NCBI GenBank assembly: GCA_001512485.1
Contig: LFRV01000126.1
Location: 1 to 38,805, forward strand
Origin: Clostridiales bacterium DTU069
GTDB taxonomy: Bacteria > Bacillota > Clostridia > DSM-8532
Direction: 5' to 3'
Length of the DNA stretch: 38,805 nucleotides
Part shown: one piece after another, positions 23,683 through 31,853 of the stretch
How the letters are laid out: each line of letters starts with the position of its first letter
Position numbering within the stretch: the first letter of the stretch is position 1
Notes under the pieces: generated by a model
What the model was told of the DNA's origin: nothing
Database searches by the model: none
Seen by the model: the letters and a program-made list of their open reading frames with translations, nothing else
Position numbers and translations under genes: made by a program

Positions 23683-25998
23683 ATGAAAAGAACAGGCAAA
23701 ACCTTTCGCATATATTTTAACAGAGCAGACATAATTGACAACCGCGGCAGTTCAATGCCGATAGTAATGCTGGTTATGCTTGTCGTATTAATAATCGGAG
23801 GCGCTGTCGCTTATGCCGCCGTCCAGATGTTTGCGATAGTAAGGAATGAAGAACATAACCAGATGACATATATTGCCGCCGAATCGGCGATTGAGAGAAC
23901 GATTTCGAATCTTGACAGGTACCTTACGAAAGAGGAATTTGCAACCGACAGGAGTATTACTTTTTCAAATGAAACCCAATTTATTAACGACATAATTCAA
24001 AAACTGAATGCCGGGGACCCGCAGATTAATAACAGTTTCAATATCCCGGTATACGCTGATTCTTCGATGAACAGCGCGGATGCCGAGGTATCTTTTTCAT
24101 GGGACGGGTCGACATATACGCGCATCGGAAACAAATTGAAGTTTCCTCTGCAGATTACCGTAGCCGCGTCAATGGAAAACGGAATATTCAGGTCTTACGA
24201 CAGGAAAGCCGTCGCGGTAAAAGAATATGAAGTTTGGATATACAACCCTTTTATACTGAACGGAGCGGTTTATACCCTCGGCGATCTTGTCGTAAAGGGC
24301 AGCGGTACATCGACAATAACCGACGATGTATATGTTTTTGGCACAGGCCTTGATATACCGAACCGCATGGATCAATACAAAATGGGAGGCATATGTGTCA
24401 TTGACGAAGCGGTACTTCATATAGAAAACGGCAGCGTATATACAAGGAACCTGCTCAGGGTCGGGACGTTTGATGACACAGGACCAGAAAAATGCGCGGT
24501 TATAGTTGATCATGATGTCGTCGCGCAGGGAATCCAGGCTTTCGGCAGAAATGATGATATTGTCGTTATCCGTGACGCGTATACCTTTGACGACATAGAA
24601 ATGAACGGGGCAAATTCATATATTGCGATTAACGGCAATTACTTCGGGCTGAACCTGGGAGACGGAAGCTTTCACGACACTTCAAGCGCGGTAATAAATA
24701 CATCGCCGAGATACGCAGGTCCGTCGGTGAATGAATTTACACAGTCGAGAATCGTTATTAGCGGGTACACATTTGTCAACGGCTCGACTTTTAAAATGGA
24801 CGGAGGTACGGTCGGTCATAAGCTTGAAAACGTCGCGCTTGCGTGGGAAGGAAGCGAACCTGTATATATCGCTGAAAATTGTTCGAATACGGTTGATTAT
24901 ATAAATGTTTTGATTAGTAATTCACACGGTGAGAGAAACGGTTTTTCCGTTCTTCTCGGGGACGTTGACTGGAATAACAACAGTAATCTCGTCAGCAACT
25001 GGGAATCCTGGAGCGCGTGGATATCCGAAATACGCGGAAGAGCTTCGGGACGGACGAACAGCCTGCCGAGCGTACCGTCAAAAATAAAGGGTTTTTGCCA
25101 TTATGCAATGGCCGCGAATAATAAGCTCTATCCGGCGAACGAGGAAAACATTGAAATCCCTGCGTCGGTGGTATGCCGTGTTGCTGATGACGTGGACGGG
25201 TTAAGCGATAAACCGCTGGAACCGTATACGCATGACAACTGGTACGATAATACGAATATTTCGATTGGTATTCCGAAAGGCTTGCAGAACATGCTCAGTT
25301 TTCTTGAAAGCCATGTCCATGTATTCGCAAGGAAAGAATACCCGGAAGAAGCATCGGGAGAAATAAATTACCTGTTCAATTCGGGGATGATCCAGGCCGG
25401 TTTCGGATCGACCACGGAATTTTTAAGGATAAGGAACCAGCTTGATGATATTGACGAAACGGCATGGAATTGCATAGTAAAATTCGGCGATGACGGTGAT
25501 AACGATCCCCTGCCTCCGATGGATTTGATAAGCCATATTGTAAACAGTTATTCCGATCCGGCGAAATATTACTTAATAATTAACCTTGACCCGGACAGGG
25601 AACTTGTAATAACCCCGGACCCGGATACGGGCACCGATACTGTAAACGGGATTATCTTTACGATGGGAAAAGTAAGCGTCAGAAACGGCGCGACTGTGAA
25701 CGGCTCTGTTATTGCCGCCGGAAGAGGTTATGATCCCGTTGCAATGGTAAAGGGTTCCGCCGCCGATTCGTATGATTACGATCACGACAGTGACGCAAGT
25801 ACGCCGCCCGTAAAAATGACAAGGCTTCCAAGGGTTGTCGGAAATACTAACGTGAGCAATTTTGAATCGTGGGATTACGCGGCGCTCGTTATCGAAAGGG
25901 GCAGCATACACTTTCCCGGAAGAAGCGCGTTGTTTGCCCTGTTTGATGAAATATACAACGGCATAAGTTTTGGAGATCTTCTTGAAGATATATTTTGA
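23683..25998 (+). CDS. Large PilX-like minor pilus protein with beta-helix region
   Basis: At 771 residues this is far larger than ordinary PilX (about 170-200). A cytoplasmic basic segment ends in DNRG, followed by SSMPIVMLVMLVVLIIGG without Glu +5, as in PilX and GspK proteins. An N-terminal helix then carries NQMTYIAAESAIERTISNL. From about residue 185 to 380, repeated short strands (GAVYTLGDLVVKGSG, VYVFGTGLD) resemble a right-handed beta-helix. A second such stretch lies near 655-690 (FTMGKVSVRNGATVNGSVI). It could be a tip-located adhesin or a sheath-like part of the pilus. AGGTG precedes the ATG, 12 bp after the previous gene. Confidence 0.72.
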   Translation: MKRTGKTFRIYFNRADIIDNRGSSMPIVMLVMLVVLIIGGAVAYAAVQMFAIVRNEEHNQMTYIAAESAIERTISNLDRYLTKEEFATDRSITFSNETQFINDIIQKLNAGDPQINNSFNIPVYADSSMNSADAEVSFSWDGSTYTRIGNKLKFPLQITVAASMENGIFRSYDRKAVAVKEYEVWIYNPFILNGAVYTLGDLVVKGSGTSTITDDVYVFGTGLDIPNRMDQYKMGGICVIDEAVLHIENGSVYTRNLLRVGTFDDTGPEKCAVIVDHDVVAQGIQAFGRNDDIVVIRDAYTFDDIEMNGANSYIAINGNYFGLNLGDGSFHDTSSAVINTSPRYAGPSVNEFTQSRIVISGYTFVNGSTFKMDGGTVGHKLENVALAWEGSEPVYIAENCSNTVDYINVLISNSHGERNGFSVLLGDVDWNNNSNLVSNWESWSAWISEIRGRASGRTNSLPSVPSKIKGFCHYAMAANNKLYPANEENIEIPASVVCRVADDVDGLSDKPLEPYTHDNWYDNTNISIGIPKGLQNMLSFLESHVHVFARKEYPEEASGEINYLFNSGMIQAGFGSTTEFLRIRNQLDDIDETAWNCIVKFGDDGDNDPLPPMDLISHIVNSYSDPAKYYLIINLDPDRELVITPDPDTGTDTVNGIIFTMGKVSVRNGATVNGSVIAAGRGYDPVAMVKGSAADSYDYDHDSDASTPPVKMTRLPRVVGNTNVSNFESWDYAALVIERGSIHFPGRSALFALFDEIYNGISFGDLLEDIF

Positions 25999-26009
25999 GG
26001 TGAATGAAA

Positions 26010-27254
26010 ATGAAGCGTATATGTTTGTGCTTTTTATTGGTCTTATTAGTTATATCCTGCGCAGGATGCGGGTTTGTAGAGACCGCCGCGGCCGGTGACT
26101 CCGCGTCCGAAGATCCTGCCGGAGGCATCCAAAACAGCAGGGAACCTGTGGACAGCAGTGACGATCAGGCTATAAAGAAAATCATTTCGGAGTATTTTAC
26201 CGCATTATATACCGATGCGGATGTGGGCGAGTACAACGAATACTCAAGGACAGGCATTATCCCGAATAAAATCCGGGGGTTTATAGCGGATAAAACACTT
26301 AAGGAAGGTGACGGGAATCCCGAAGTTGGAATACACCTTCCGAGGTATATAAGCGTGAACGGCATGACGATAACGGGATACGATATTATCGCCGCGCCGA
26401 ATGACAATAGTGACGGAAATATGAATGTCATGTCGGGCTTTATATCAAAAAACGAAGACAATTACCTGTATTTTGCGAAAGTCTACGCAAAGGCGAGAGT
26501 TGTCCCCGATGAAGTGTTTTCAAGGTCATACAGGAAAGAGGAAGATAACACGTACACAAAAGTGCGGGAAGTCAGCGCCGATGATATAGATTTAATGAGA
26601 GTCGAGATAAGGTATGATGTGGAACTGACAAAAAGCAATGCCGGGTTCAGCATTTTAAGGGCTATTGAGTCAAATATAAAAGCGGGAATGAAGAACAGGC
26701 TCTTTATACTTAACAACGACAATATTACAAGGCTTCCGTACCTTGATCTTGAAAAGACGGCGGATGGCGCGTACCGAAACCCGGCTGACGGGGAAATATA
26801 CGAGTCTGAAAAAGCAGTTATTACCGAATTTTTCGAAAAGTTTACACTGCTTGACAGGGAGCGGATGAACCTTCTTTCTTACTGGTGGAAGAAGGGTTTT
26901 GCCGAAGCAAAGGAATTTCTGGATAATCTCGGTATGACATCGGGTGATGGATACTCAAAATTAATTGAATTCGATCTTAATTACGGCGAAAATTTTCCTT
27001 TTGATTCTTTTCCGCTTAGAAACAATATGGAAGTCATAAAGGAAGTAAAGAATTTTGCGGTTACGCCGCACCCCGCTTATTCCGAGAAAATCAGGTGGTA
27101 TTACGTGAATTTTGACGCGGCCGTTCAAAGAACAAATGGAATAACGGACGAATATTTCACTTACCGCTATGATTACCTGGTATCGCTGTCGCTGGCGGGA
27201 AATTCGCCGGTGATTGAAAGAATCAAACTGAATGAATACTATGTCGTTCGATAA
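26010..27254 (+). CDS. Lipoprotein of unknown function in pilus operon
   Basis: I prefer ATG 26010 (414 aa), which is 9 bp from GAGG; ATG 26004 is only 3 bp away. The signal peptide MKRICLCFLLVLLVIS ends at a lipobox, either VIS-C or the nearby CAG-C. A short disordered segment rich in Ser, Glu and Pro follows. A folded domain then starts around residue 50 (AIKKIISEYFTALYTDADV, resembling the helix of NTF2-like or DUF4829-like folds). The rest shows no known motif. It lies 11 bp after the PilX-like gene, so it belongs to the pilus transcript. It may tether or chaperone pilus parts at the membrane; this is inference. Confidence 0.65.
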   Translation: MKRICLCFLLVLLVISCAGCGFVETAAAGDSASEDPAGGIQNSREPVDSSDDQAIKKIISEYFTALYTDADVGEYNEYSRTGIIPNKIRGFIADKTLKEGDGNPEVGIHLPRYISVNGMTITGYDIIAAPNDNSDGNMNVMSGFISKNEDNYLYFAKVYAKARVVPDEVFSRSYRKEEDNTYTKVREVSADDIDLMRVEIRYDVELTKSNAGFSILRAIESNIKAGMKNRLFILNNDNITRLPYLDLEKTADGAYRNPADGEIYESEKAVITEFFEKFTLLDRERMNLLSYWWKKGFAEAKEFLDNLGMTSGDGYSKLIEFDLNYGENFPFDSFPLRNNMEVIKEVKNFAVTPHPAYSEKIRWYYVNFDAAVQRTNGITDEYFTYRYDYLVSLSLAGNSPVIERIKLNEYYVVR

Positions 27255-27276
27255 AAGCAGTAATGAGGTGATTGCT

Positions 27277-28368
27277 TTGAAGTCAGTATTAAGAAGAATA
27301 ACAGCATGTATTGTTTTTGTTTCCCTTTTAGCGGTGTTTCCATCAACCGCTGAAACTCAGGTGGATAAACCAAGCGAATGGGCTGAAAGGGAAATTTCGG
27401 AAGCCATTGAAAATGGACTTGTCCCTGGACAGCTTCAGTCAAACTACCGGAGCAATATAAAAAGAAGCCAATATGTGCTTCTGGCGCTTATGGTTTTCGA
27501 CAGTGCGGGAAAAGACGTCGATATCGAAGAAAGCCGGCCGTTTACCGATATCCTGGGCCATAAATATGAACAGGAAATAGTGAAAGCGTATAACGCCGGT
27601 ATAGTGAAAGGAGATGGTAAAGGGAATTTTCATCCGGATAATTTTATTACAAGAGAAGAAATCTCGTCACTGGTTGTAAATTTGCTCATGCAAATAACAC
27701 CCGATAAAGATTTTTCCGTTAAAGGCACTTATGGATATGGGGACAGCGACCATATCAGCGACTGGGCAAAGTACTACATCGATTATTGCTTCGAGAATAA
27801 AATCCTGGCAGGGTACGGAAACAACATAATTGATCCGAAAGGCAACGCGACGATAGAACAATCAATCGCGCTGCTTTACCGGCTTGCGAAGAATGAAGGA
27901 CTTATCGGCGGCACGGAAGGTCCTATAGGGCTGGAAAACATCGAAAGCACAGTAACAAATGCCTTTATCGCTGAATATGGCGCAAAAACTTTTGATATTC
28001 TGAAAGATCTGGCCGTAAATGACAAAGTCGAAATAACAAGTTTCTGGGAAAAGAGTGCGACTGTTTCTCTCGAGTATAACACTATCAGCCTTAACAGCCC
28101 CGAATTTGAAAAAAACCTGTTCGCGCTTGTCCATAATATCGGCGAAGATCTGTTTGTAACGTCATATAAAGAGCTTATGATCGAAAACTTTAAAGATGGT
28201 GAAAAGGGTGCCCTTTTACTTGATGAATATATTGGCAGGATGAAAGAAAAGGAACTCATTGATATTTATGAACAAATAAACGAGACCGAAGTTTTCGTTA
28301 TCGAATCGATACAGGACATTGACGGCAGTGTAAGCTACATGGTCGGTTTCATCCAAAGGAAACAGTAA
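27277..28368 (+). CDS. SLH-domain surface protein in pilus operon
   Basis: A TTG start at 27277 (363 aa) has GAGGTG six bases upstream and gives a proper signal peptide (MKSVLRRITACIVFVSLLAVF). The ATG at 27232 overlaps the upstream gene and has no such site. Three SLH domains fill about 30-220. The clearest is the middle one (YNAGIVKGDGKGNFHPDN and ITREE). The C-terminal 140 residues are an unassigned alpha/beta domain. It is 22 bp after the lipoprotein gene. A wall-polymer-binding protein inside a pilus operon suggests a collar or anchor for the pilus in the S-layer; this is inference. Confidence 0.78.
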   Translation: MKSVLRRITACIVFVSLLAVFPSTAETQVDKPSEWAEREISEAIENGLVPGQLQSNYRSNIKRSQYVLLALMVFDSAGKDVDIEESRPFTDILGHKYEQEIVKAYNAGIVKGDGKGNFHPDNFITREEISSLVVNLLMQITPDKDFSVKGTYGYGDSDHISDWAKYYIDYCFENKILAGYGNNIIDPKGNATIEQSIALLYRLAKNEGLIGGTEGPIGLENIESTVTNAFIAEYGAKTFDILKDLAVNDKVEITSFWEKSATVSLEYNTISLNSPEFEKNLFALVHNIGEDLFVTSYKELMIENFKDGEKGALLLDEYIGRMKEKELIDIYEQINETEVFVIESIQDIDGSVSYMVGFIQRKQ

Positions 28369-28418
28369 AGTACCCCGGCAGAATAGTTTTTAAATATTTA
28401 AAAAGGGAGTGATAGGAA

Positions 28419-30371
28419 GTGTTTGCGAAAGTGGAATCAATTCAGGCTAAAAAATCAATCGTGCTTGTTATCGTTTTTACGTTATTGATTGCCTGCTGGA
28501 CAAGCATCAATGTGTACGGCGTAACCGGCGGTGAGGATATAAGCGTCGGCTTTGAATTGTCAAGGGAGTTAAGCAGCGCGAAAATTCTTCTTGGCGACGA
28601 GTTTACGATAACCTACAGAATCGTTCCGCAGCCCGTGGTTTCTTCGGGAGAGACACCGGACAATAAGGAAATATACCTTGTAATGGATACATCGGGCAGT
28701 ATGAATTATGATCTTGACGGGAAAACGGTACCCACATGGCAAACAAATAAAAGGATTGACATAGCAAGAGCGGCCGCGAATAAGTTCCTTGACAATCTCA
28801 GGAACGAAACAAACGTGAAAGTCGGGCTTATTACTTACAGCGATATAGGAGCGGTTAAACAGGCGCTGACTTCAAACCTGAATTCGGTTAAGAATAAGAT
28901 AAACAGCCTCAACGTTGTGGGCGGGACAAATATCGGAGACGGCTTAAGATTAGGCTATTACCGGCTGCTTGACGGGTCAACCGACAGTTCCGCGGATAAA
29001 TACCTTATCCTTCTGACGGACGGGGAGCCGACGTATCACAGCACATACAAGAAACATCCTTACAATTTTTACAAGGAAGACGGAACCGCTCCCCATTTCG
29101 ACGGCGGAGGAAGCAAAGCGACACCGAAGGATATACAGTATTGTTATGAAATTGCGGAAGAATTTCTTGGCCAAAGCGATATAAAATCATATATGATTGC
29201 GTTTACAAAAGGGTCAAATGCGAATATTCTCGAGCAGGTCGCGCAGAAAGCGGGCGGCGAGTACCAACAGGCATTGACTTCTGACGCTCTCAACAACGTA
29301 TATCAGGACATATACGAGCAAATAATGGCCGATTTTTACGTTGAAAACGTCAGGTTCGAGGAGATCATCCCGAACGGCCTGACGGTTGTTTCCGTTCCGG
29401 ACGGGTTCAGCGTCGACGGACAAAAGGTGACGGGCAGCTTCGGCAGAATATGTTATTCATATGATGAAAGTTCCGGCTGTTATACGGCGGACCCAAAAGA
29501 ATTCTCAATTATCGTAAAAGGCAGTGCCGCCGGAAGCTATCTGCTGAATTCATCAAAATTATCATATAAGGACGCAAACGGTGAAAACAAGACCAGAAAC
29601 TTCGAAGAAGAAAGCGTTAACGTTATCGCCGTAAGTGCCCCTGTTGAAGTCGAAAGAAGCCTGAGTAAAGAAGAAATGCTTGTTAATGAAGAGTTTGATG
29701 TTTACTACACAATAAAGCCCGGAGAATTCAGCATTGATCCGGACCTGACGCCGCCGGAAAAATTCATAGTTAAAAACATCGGTTTTTCGGAAAAATTCCC
29801 GGAAGGACTCACTGTGGTTCCAGCGGACGGATTGACAATATCGGGACAAAACGCGAGCATTGACATCGAAGACATAAATTACACATATGATGCGTCAGAC
29901 GGCAAGTATAAAGCCAATCCCGTAAGTTTCGCCGTTAAACTGAAAGGAACTGAAGGAGAATATACCCTCGGCGATAACAACAGCTCAAAAATTGATTACA
30001 CTGATTTGGACAGCGAAACAAAGGCAAAGAGTTTTCCTGAACTGAACCCCAGGATTATCAAATTCGGCATGCCGAAACTTAAAGTTTTGAATGTTGTAAG
30101 AAGAGGGGAAAAGGTTGATGTAGAACTCGCCGTCGATCTGCCAGAACATACCGACTATGGCCAGATCAGGCTTGAAGATGGCAGCGCGGTGTCCGTGTCG
30201 GGCAGCGGAGGAACAGTCCAAAATATCCAAAGCAACGGTTCCTACTGGTACAAGGATTTGTCCATCTATCAAACGCACAAGGTGTATTTATGGGCAGTCA
30301 GCGATTTTGACCCCGGTACGACGAATCAAACCGAACTTATTACGATATTCAGCGCAATTGATATAAATTAA
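28419..30371 (+). CDS. VWA-domain surface protein ending the pilus operon
   Basis: A GTG start 9-10 bp after GGGAG gives 650 residues with a signal peptide (KKSIVLVIVFTLLIACWTS). A von Willebrand A domain spans about 85-305, with a complete MIDAS: DTSGSM (Asp90, Ser92, Ser94), the Thr of GGTNIGDGL and LLTDGEP. The VWA domain is inserted into a beta domain that is repeated afterwards. FELSRELSSAKILLGDEF (45-62) and PNGLTVVSVPDGF flank the VWA. The same segments recur as VERSLSKEEMLVNEEF and PEGLTVVPADGL. There is no LPXTG motif or C-terminal anchor. Divalent-metal VWA domains bind proteins, and PilY1/PilC tip adhesins of Proteobacteria also combine VWA with pili. It is followed by terminators. 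Confidence 0.82.
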   Translation: MFAKVESIQAKKSIVLVIVFTLLIACWTSINVYGVTGGEDISVGFELSRELSSAKILLGDEFTITYRIVPQPVVSSGETPDNKEIYLVMDTSGSMNYDLDGKTVPTWQTNKRIDIARAAANKFLDNLRNETNVKVGLITYSDIGAVKQALTSNLNSVKNKINSLNVVGGTNIGDGLRLGYYRLLDGSTDSSADKYLILLTDGEPTYHSTYKKHPYNFYKEDGTAPHFDGGGSKATPKDIQYCYEIAEEFLGQSDIKSYMIAFTKGSNANILEQVAQKAGGEYQQALTSDALNNVYQDIYEQIMADFYVENVRFEEIIPNGLTVVSVPDGFSVDGQKVTGSFGRICYSYDESSGCYTADPKEFSIIVKGSAAGSYLLNSSKLSYKDANGENKTRNFEEESVNVIAVSAPVEVERSLSKEEMLVNEEFDVYYTIKPGEFSIDPDLTPPEKFIVKNIGFSEKFPEGLTVVPADGLTISGQNASIDIEDINYTYDASDGKYKANPVSFAVKLKGTEGEYTLGDNNSSKIDYTDLDSETKAKSFPELNPRIIKFGMPKLKVLNVVRRGEKVDVELAVDLPEHTDYGQIRLEDGSAVSVSGSGGTVQNIQSNGSYWYKDLSIYQTHKVYLWAVSDFDPGTTNQTELITIFSAIDIN

Positions 30372-30379
30372 TATACAGC

Positions 30380-30409
30380 ACAGGGAATACGCCCCCCGAT
30401 TTTCCCTGT
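30380..30409 (+). other. Hairpin after VWA gene
   Basis: ACAGGGAA (30380-30387) and TTCCCTGT (30402-30409) form an 8-bp stem with a 14-nt loop containing a C6 run. It is probably a first, weak terminator or a 3'-end stabiliser for the pilus transcript. Confidence 0.5.
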
Positions 30410-30423
30410 TTACAGTTCAGTTA

Positions 30424-30468
30424 AAGGCCTGTTTCAAAAAAACAGGCCTTATGCCCTTTTTTTATAAC
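30424..30468 (+). terminator. Rho-independent terminator of the pilus operon
   Basis: AAGGCCTGTTT (30424-30434) pairs perfectly with AAACAGGCCTT (30440-30450). A T-rich tract lies a few bases further on. Confidence 0.82.
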
Positions 30469-30546
30469 AAAAGGTCATAGATCCGATCTTCGCGTCCGAT
30501 AATATATTATAATTATATATATTATATATAGGAAGGAATTAATCGG

Positions 30547-31230
30547 ATGAATATTAAAAAGATTATATCCGTTGTAGACCATACGCTCCTTAAAGTTGAT
30601 GCAACCTGGGAACAGATCAAAGCGGCTTGCGACGAGGCGATTAGATATCAGGCCGCAAGTGTCTGCATACCGCCGGCTTATGCGGCAGAAGCCGTAAAAT
30701 ATGTACAGGGGAAAATACCTGTTTGTACTGTGGCCGGTTTTCCGAACGGCTACCCGACAACGGCCGCAAAGGTGGCTGAAACCGAGGAAGCTATAGCCAA
30801 TGGAGTATCTGAAATTGATATGGTCATTAATATCGGTTTTTTGAAATCCGGCCGGGATGATGCCGTGGAGAAAGAAATCAGGGCTATAAAGAAGGCCTGC
30901 GGTGATAAAATACTGAAGGTTATTATTGAAACATGCCTGCTGACCGAAGAAGAAAAAATTAAAATGTGCAGGATTGTCACCGCGGCGGGAGCGGATTATA
31001 TAAAAACTTCAACCGGATTTTCCACGGGCAATGCTACAGTTGAAGATGTGGTCCTGTTTTCGAAGCATATAGGGCCGAATGTGAAGATAAAGGCAGCGGG
31101 CGGTATACGCTCCCTCGAAGAAGCCCAAATGTTTCTGGATGCGGGCGCAAGCCGCATCGGCAGCAGCTCTTTGATAAAACATTTGCAGGGTACGGAAGCG
31201 GAACACCCGAAGCAAGGCCCGCAGAAATAA
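30547..31230 (+). CDS. deoC: Deoxyribose-phosphate aldolase DeoC
   Basis: DeoC cleaves 2-deoxyribose 5-phosphate to glyceraldehyde 3-phosphate and acetaldehyde. The 227-residue sequence is a class I aldolase TIM barrel. Schiff-base Lys153 lies in DYIKTSTGF, and Lys182 in VKIKAAGGIRS is the second conserved lysine. EIDMVINIGFLKSG carries the conserved Asp. The ATG follows AGGAAGGA. The C-terminal tail after SLIKHLQG (EAEHPKQGPQK) is unusual. The DNA encoding it has a similar copy about 276 bp downstream, so the tail may come from a repeated element. The gene stands alone between terminators, not in a deo operon. Confidence 0.93.
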   Translation: MNIKKIISVVDHTLLKVDATWEQIKAACDEAIRYQAASVCIPPAYAAEAVKYVQGKIPVCTVAGFPNGYPTTAAKVAETEEAIANGVSEIDMVINIGFLKSGRDDAVEKEIRAIKKACGDKILKVIIETCLLTEEEKIKMCRIVTAAGADYIKTSTGFSTGNATVEDVVLFSKHIGPNVKIKAAGGIRSLEEAQMFLDAGASRIGSSSLIKHLQGTEAEHPKQGPQK

Positions 31231-31526
31231 TATTCAAAACCTGCCTTTTGAACTATTGAACAATAGTTCCCCTAATTACTGTGCTGATTCAACCAGATAA
31301 CCAGCGGGTGATTCGGGTGTTTTCGGTGACGAAGGGCGACATGCTCCAGCGCCCTGCTGCTTACAGGCAAATGTGGAGCGGGTTAATGAGCGACCCGGGA
31401 TATGGAGACCTCTCCGCAAATGTAAATCATGATCTAAAGCGTGTTGTCGGTAAGTGCTTTGTCGTCCAAGGAAACGAAACACCCGAAGCAGGACCCGCGA
31501 AAACAGTATCCTATAACCAGCGGGTG
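31202..31526. repeat. Two-part direct repeats in structured region after deoC
   Basis: AACACCCGAAGCA occurs at 31202-31214 and again at 31478-31490, with similarity extending about 20 bp further. ATAACCAGCGGGTG occurs at 31297-31310 and again at 31513-31526. Between them are many short stems: GGGCG/CGCCC at about 31334-31353, and GTGGAG...CTCCGC enclosing CGGGT...ACCCG at about 31374-31416. The composition is more GC-rich than other gaps. No convincing protein is encoded. It may be a non-coding RNA, or a relic of a mobile element or intron. I could not match a family. Confidence 0.5.
31250..31269. repeat. Perfect 9-bp inverted repeat after deoC
   Basis: GAACTATTG and CAATAGTTC are separated by AA. 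No T tract follows, so it is either an operator-like site or a weak 3'-end structure for deoC. Confidence 0.5.
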
Positions 31527-31569
31527 GCTCGATGACTTATAGATTTCGCAGATATTCGACAAAATTGTA

Positions 31570-31598
31570 TTGAAATATCTTCGTGGATATTCTATAAT
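31570..31598 (+). promoter_or_regulatory. Promoter of riboswitch-controlled oadB/oadG-like unit
   Basis: TTGAAA (31570-31575) and a perfect TATAAT (31593-31598) are spaced by 17 bp. Transcription would start near 31605, just before the riboswitch P1 stem. Confidence 0.75.
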
Positions 31599-31607
31599 AT
31601 GATATTG

Positions 31608-31748
31608 GTGGTATTAAGGGAGTAGCTTACAGTTTAATACTGTTTAACCGTTCGTCAGTACGGCAATTGCCCGGACGGTTAATCAAATAGTTGATTGTTC
31701 CAGGTGTTGTTTACCGGAATAACGATTTGATAGCGAGACTTATACTAC
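31608..31748 (+). ncRNA. yybP-ykoY family Mn2+ riboswitch
   Basis: The core elements match the yybP-ykoY aptamer in order. P1 5' strand GTGGTATTAAG (31608-31618) is followed by GGAGTAGC and a small hairpin ACAGTT..AACTGT-like (ACAGTTTAATACTGT). Then comes the long stem TTAACCGT/ACGGTTAA, whose internal part reads TCGTCAGTACGG...CCCGG. A side hairpin leads to AGCGAGAC, and the P1 3' strand CTTATACTAC (31739-31748) closes the structure. The GGAGUAGC, CGUCA and GCGAGAC boxes are the family's conserved metal-binding loops. Closing P1 uses bases that otherwise form the left arm of the terminator, so ligand should turn expression on. Mn2+ is the established ligand of the family. Confidence 0.88.
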
Positions 31749-31771
31749 GACGCTTGTTGTAGTATTTTTTT
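31742..31771 (+). terminator. Riboswitch expression-platform terminator
   Basis: ATACTACGAC (31742-31751) pairs with GTTGTAGTAT (31756-31765, one G-U), followed by T7. It shares 31742-31748 with the P1 stem of the aptamer, so the two structures are mutually exclusive. Confidence 0.85.
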
Positions 31772-31853
31772 ATGCAATGAATTTATGAATTCTCACTCAC
31801 CAAAACAGATGGCGGGTGCAATATTATATTATTATTTCGTCAAGGAGGAGAAA

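Noticed and set aside
31281-31535. 84-codon open frame in the gap after deoC
   Set aside because: There is no SD, no recognisable domain, and the stretch is full of stems and direct repeats; an RNA or relic is more likely.
31785-31853. N-terminal extension of the OadB-like protein from ATG 31785
   Set aside because: It has no SD and starts just after the terminator; ATG 31854 has AAGGAGGAG at ideal distance.
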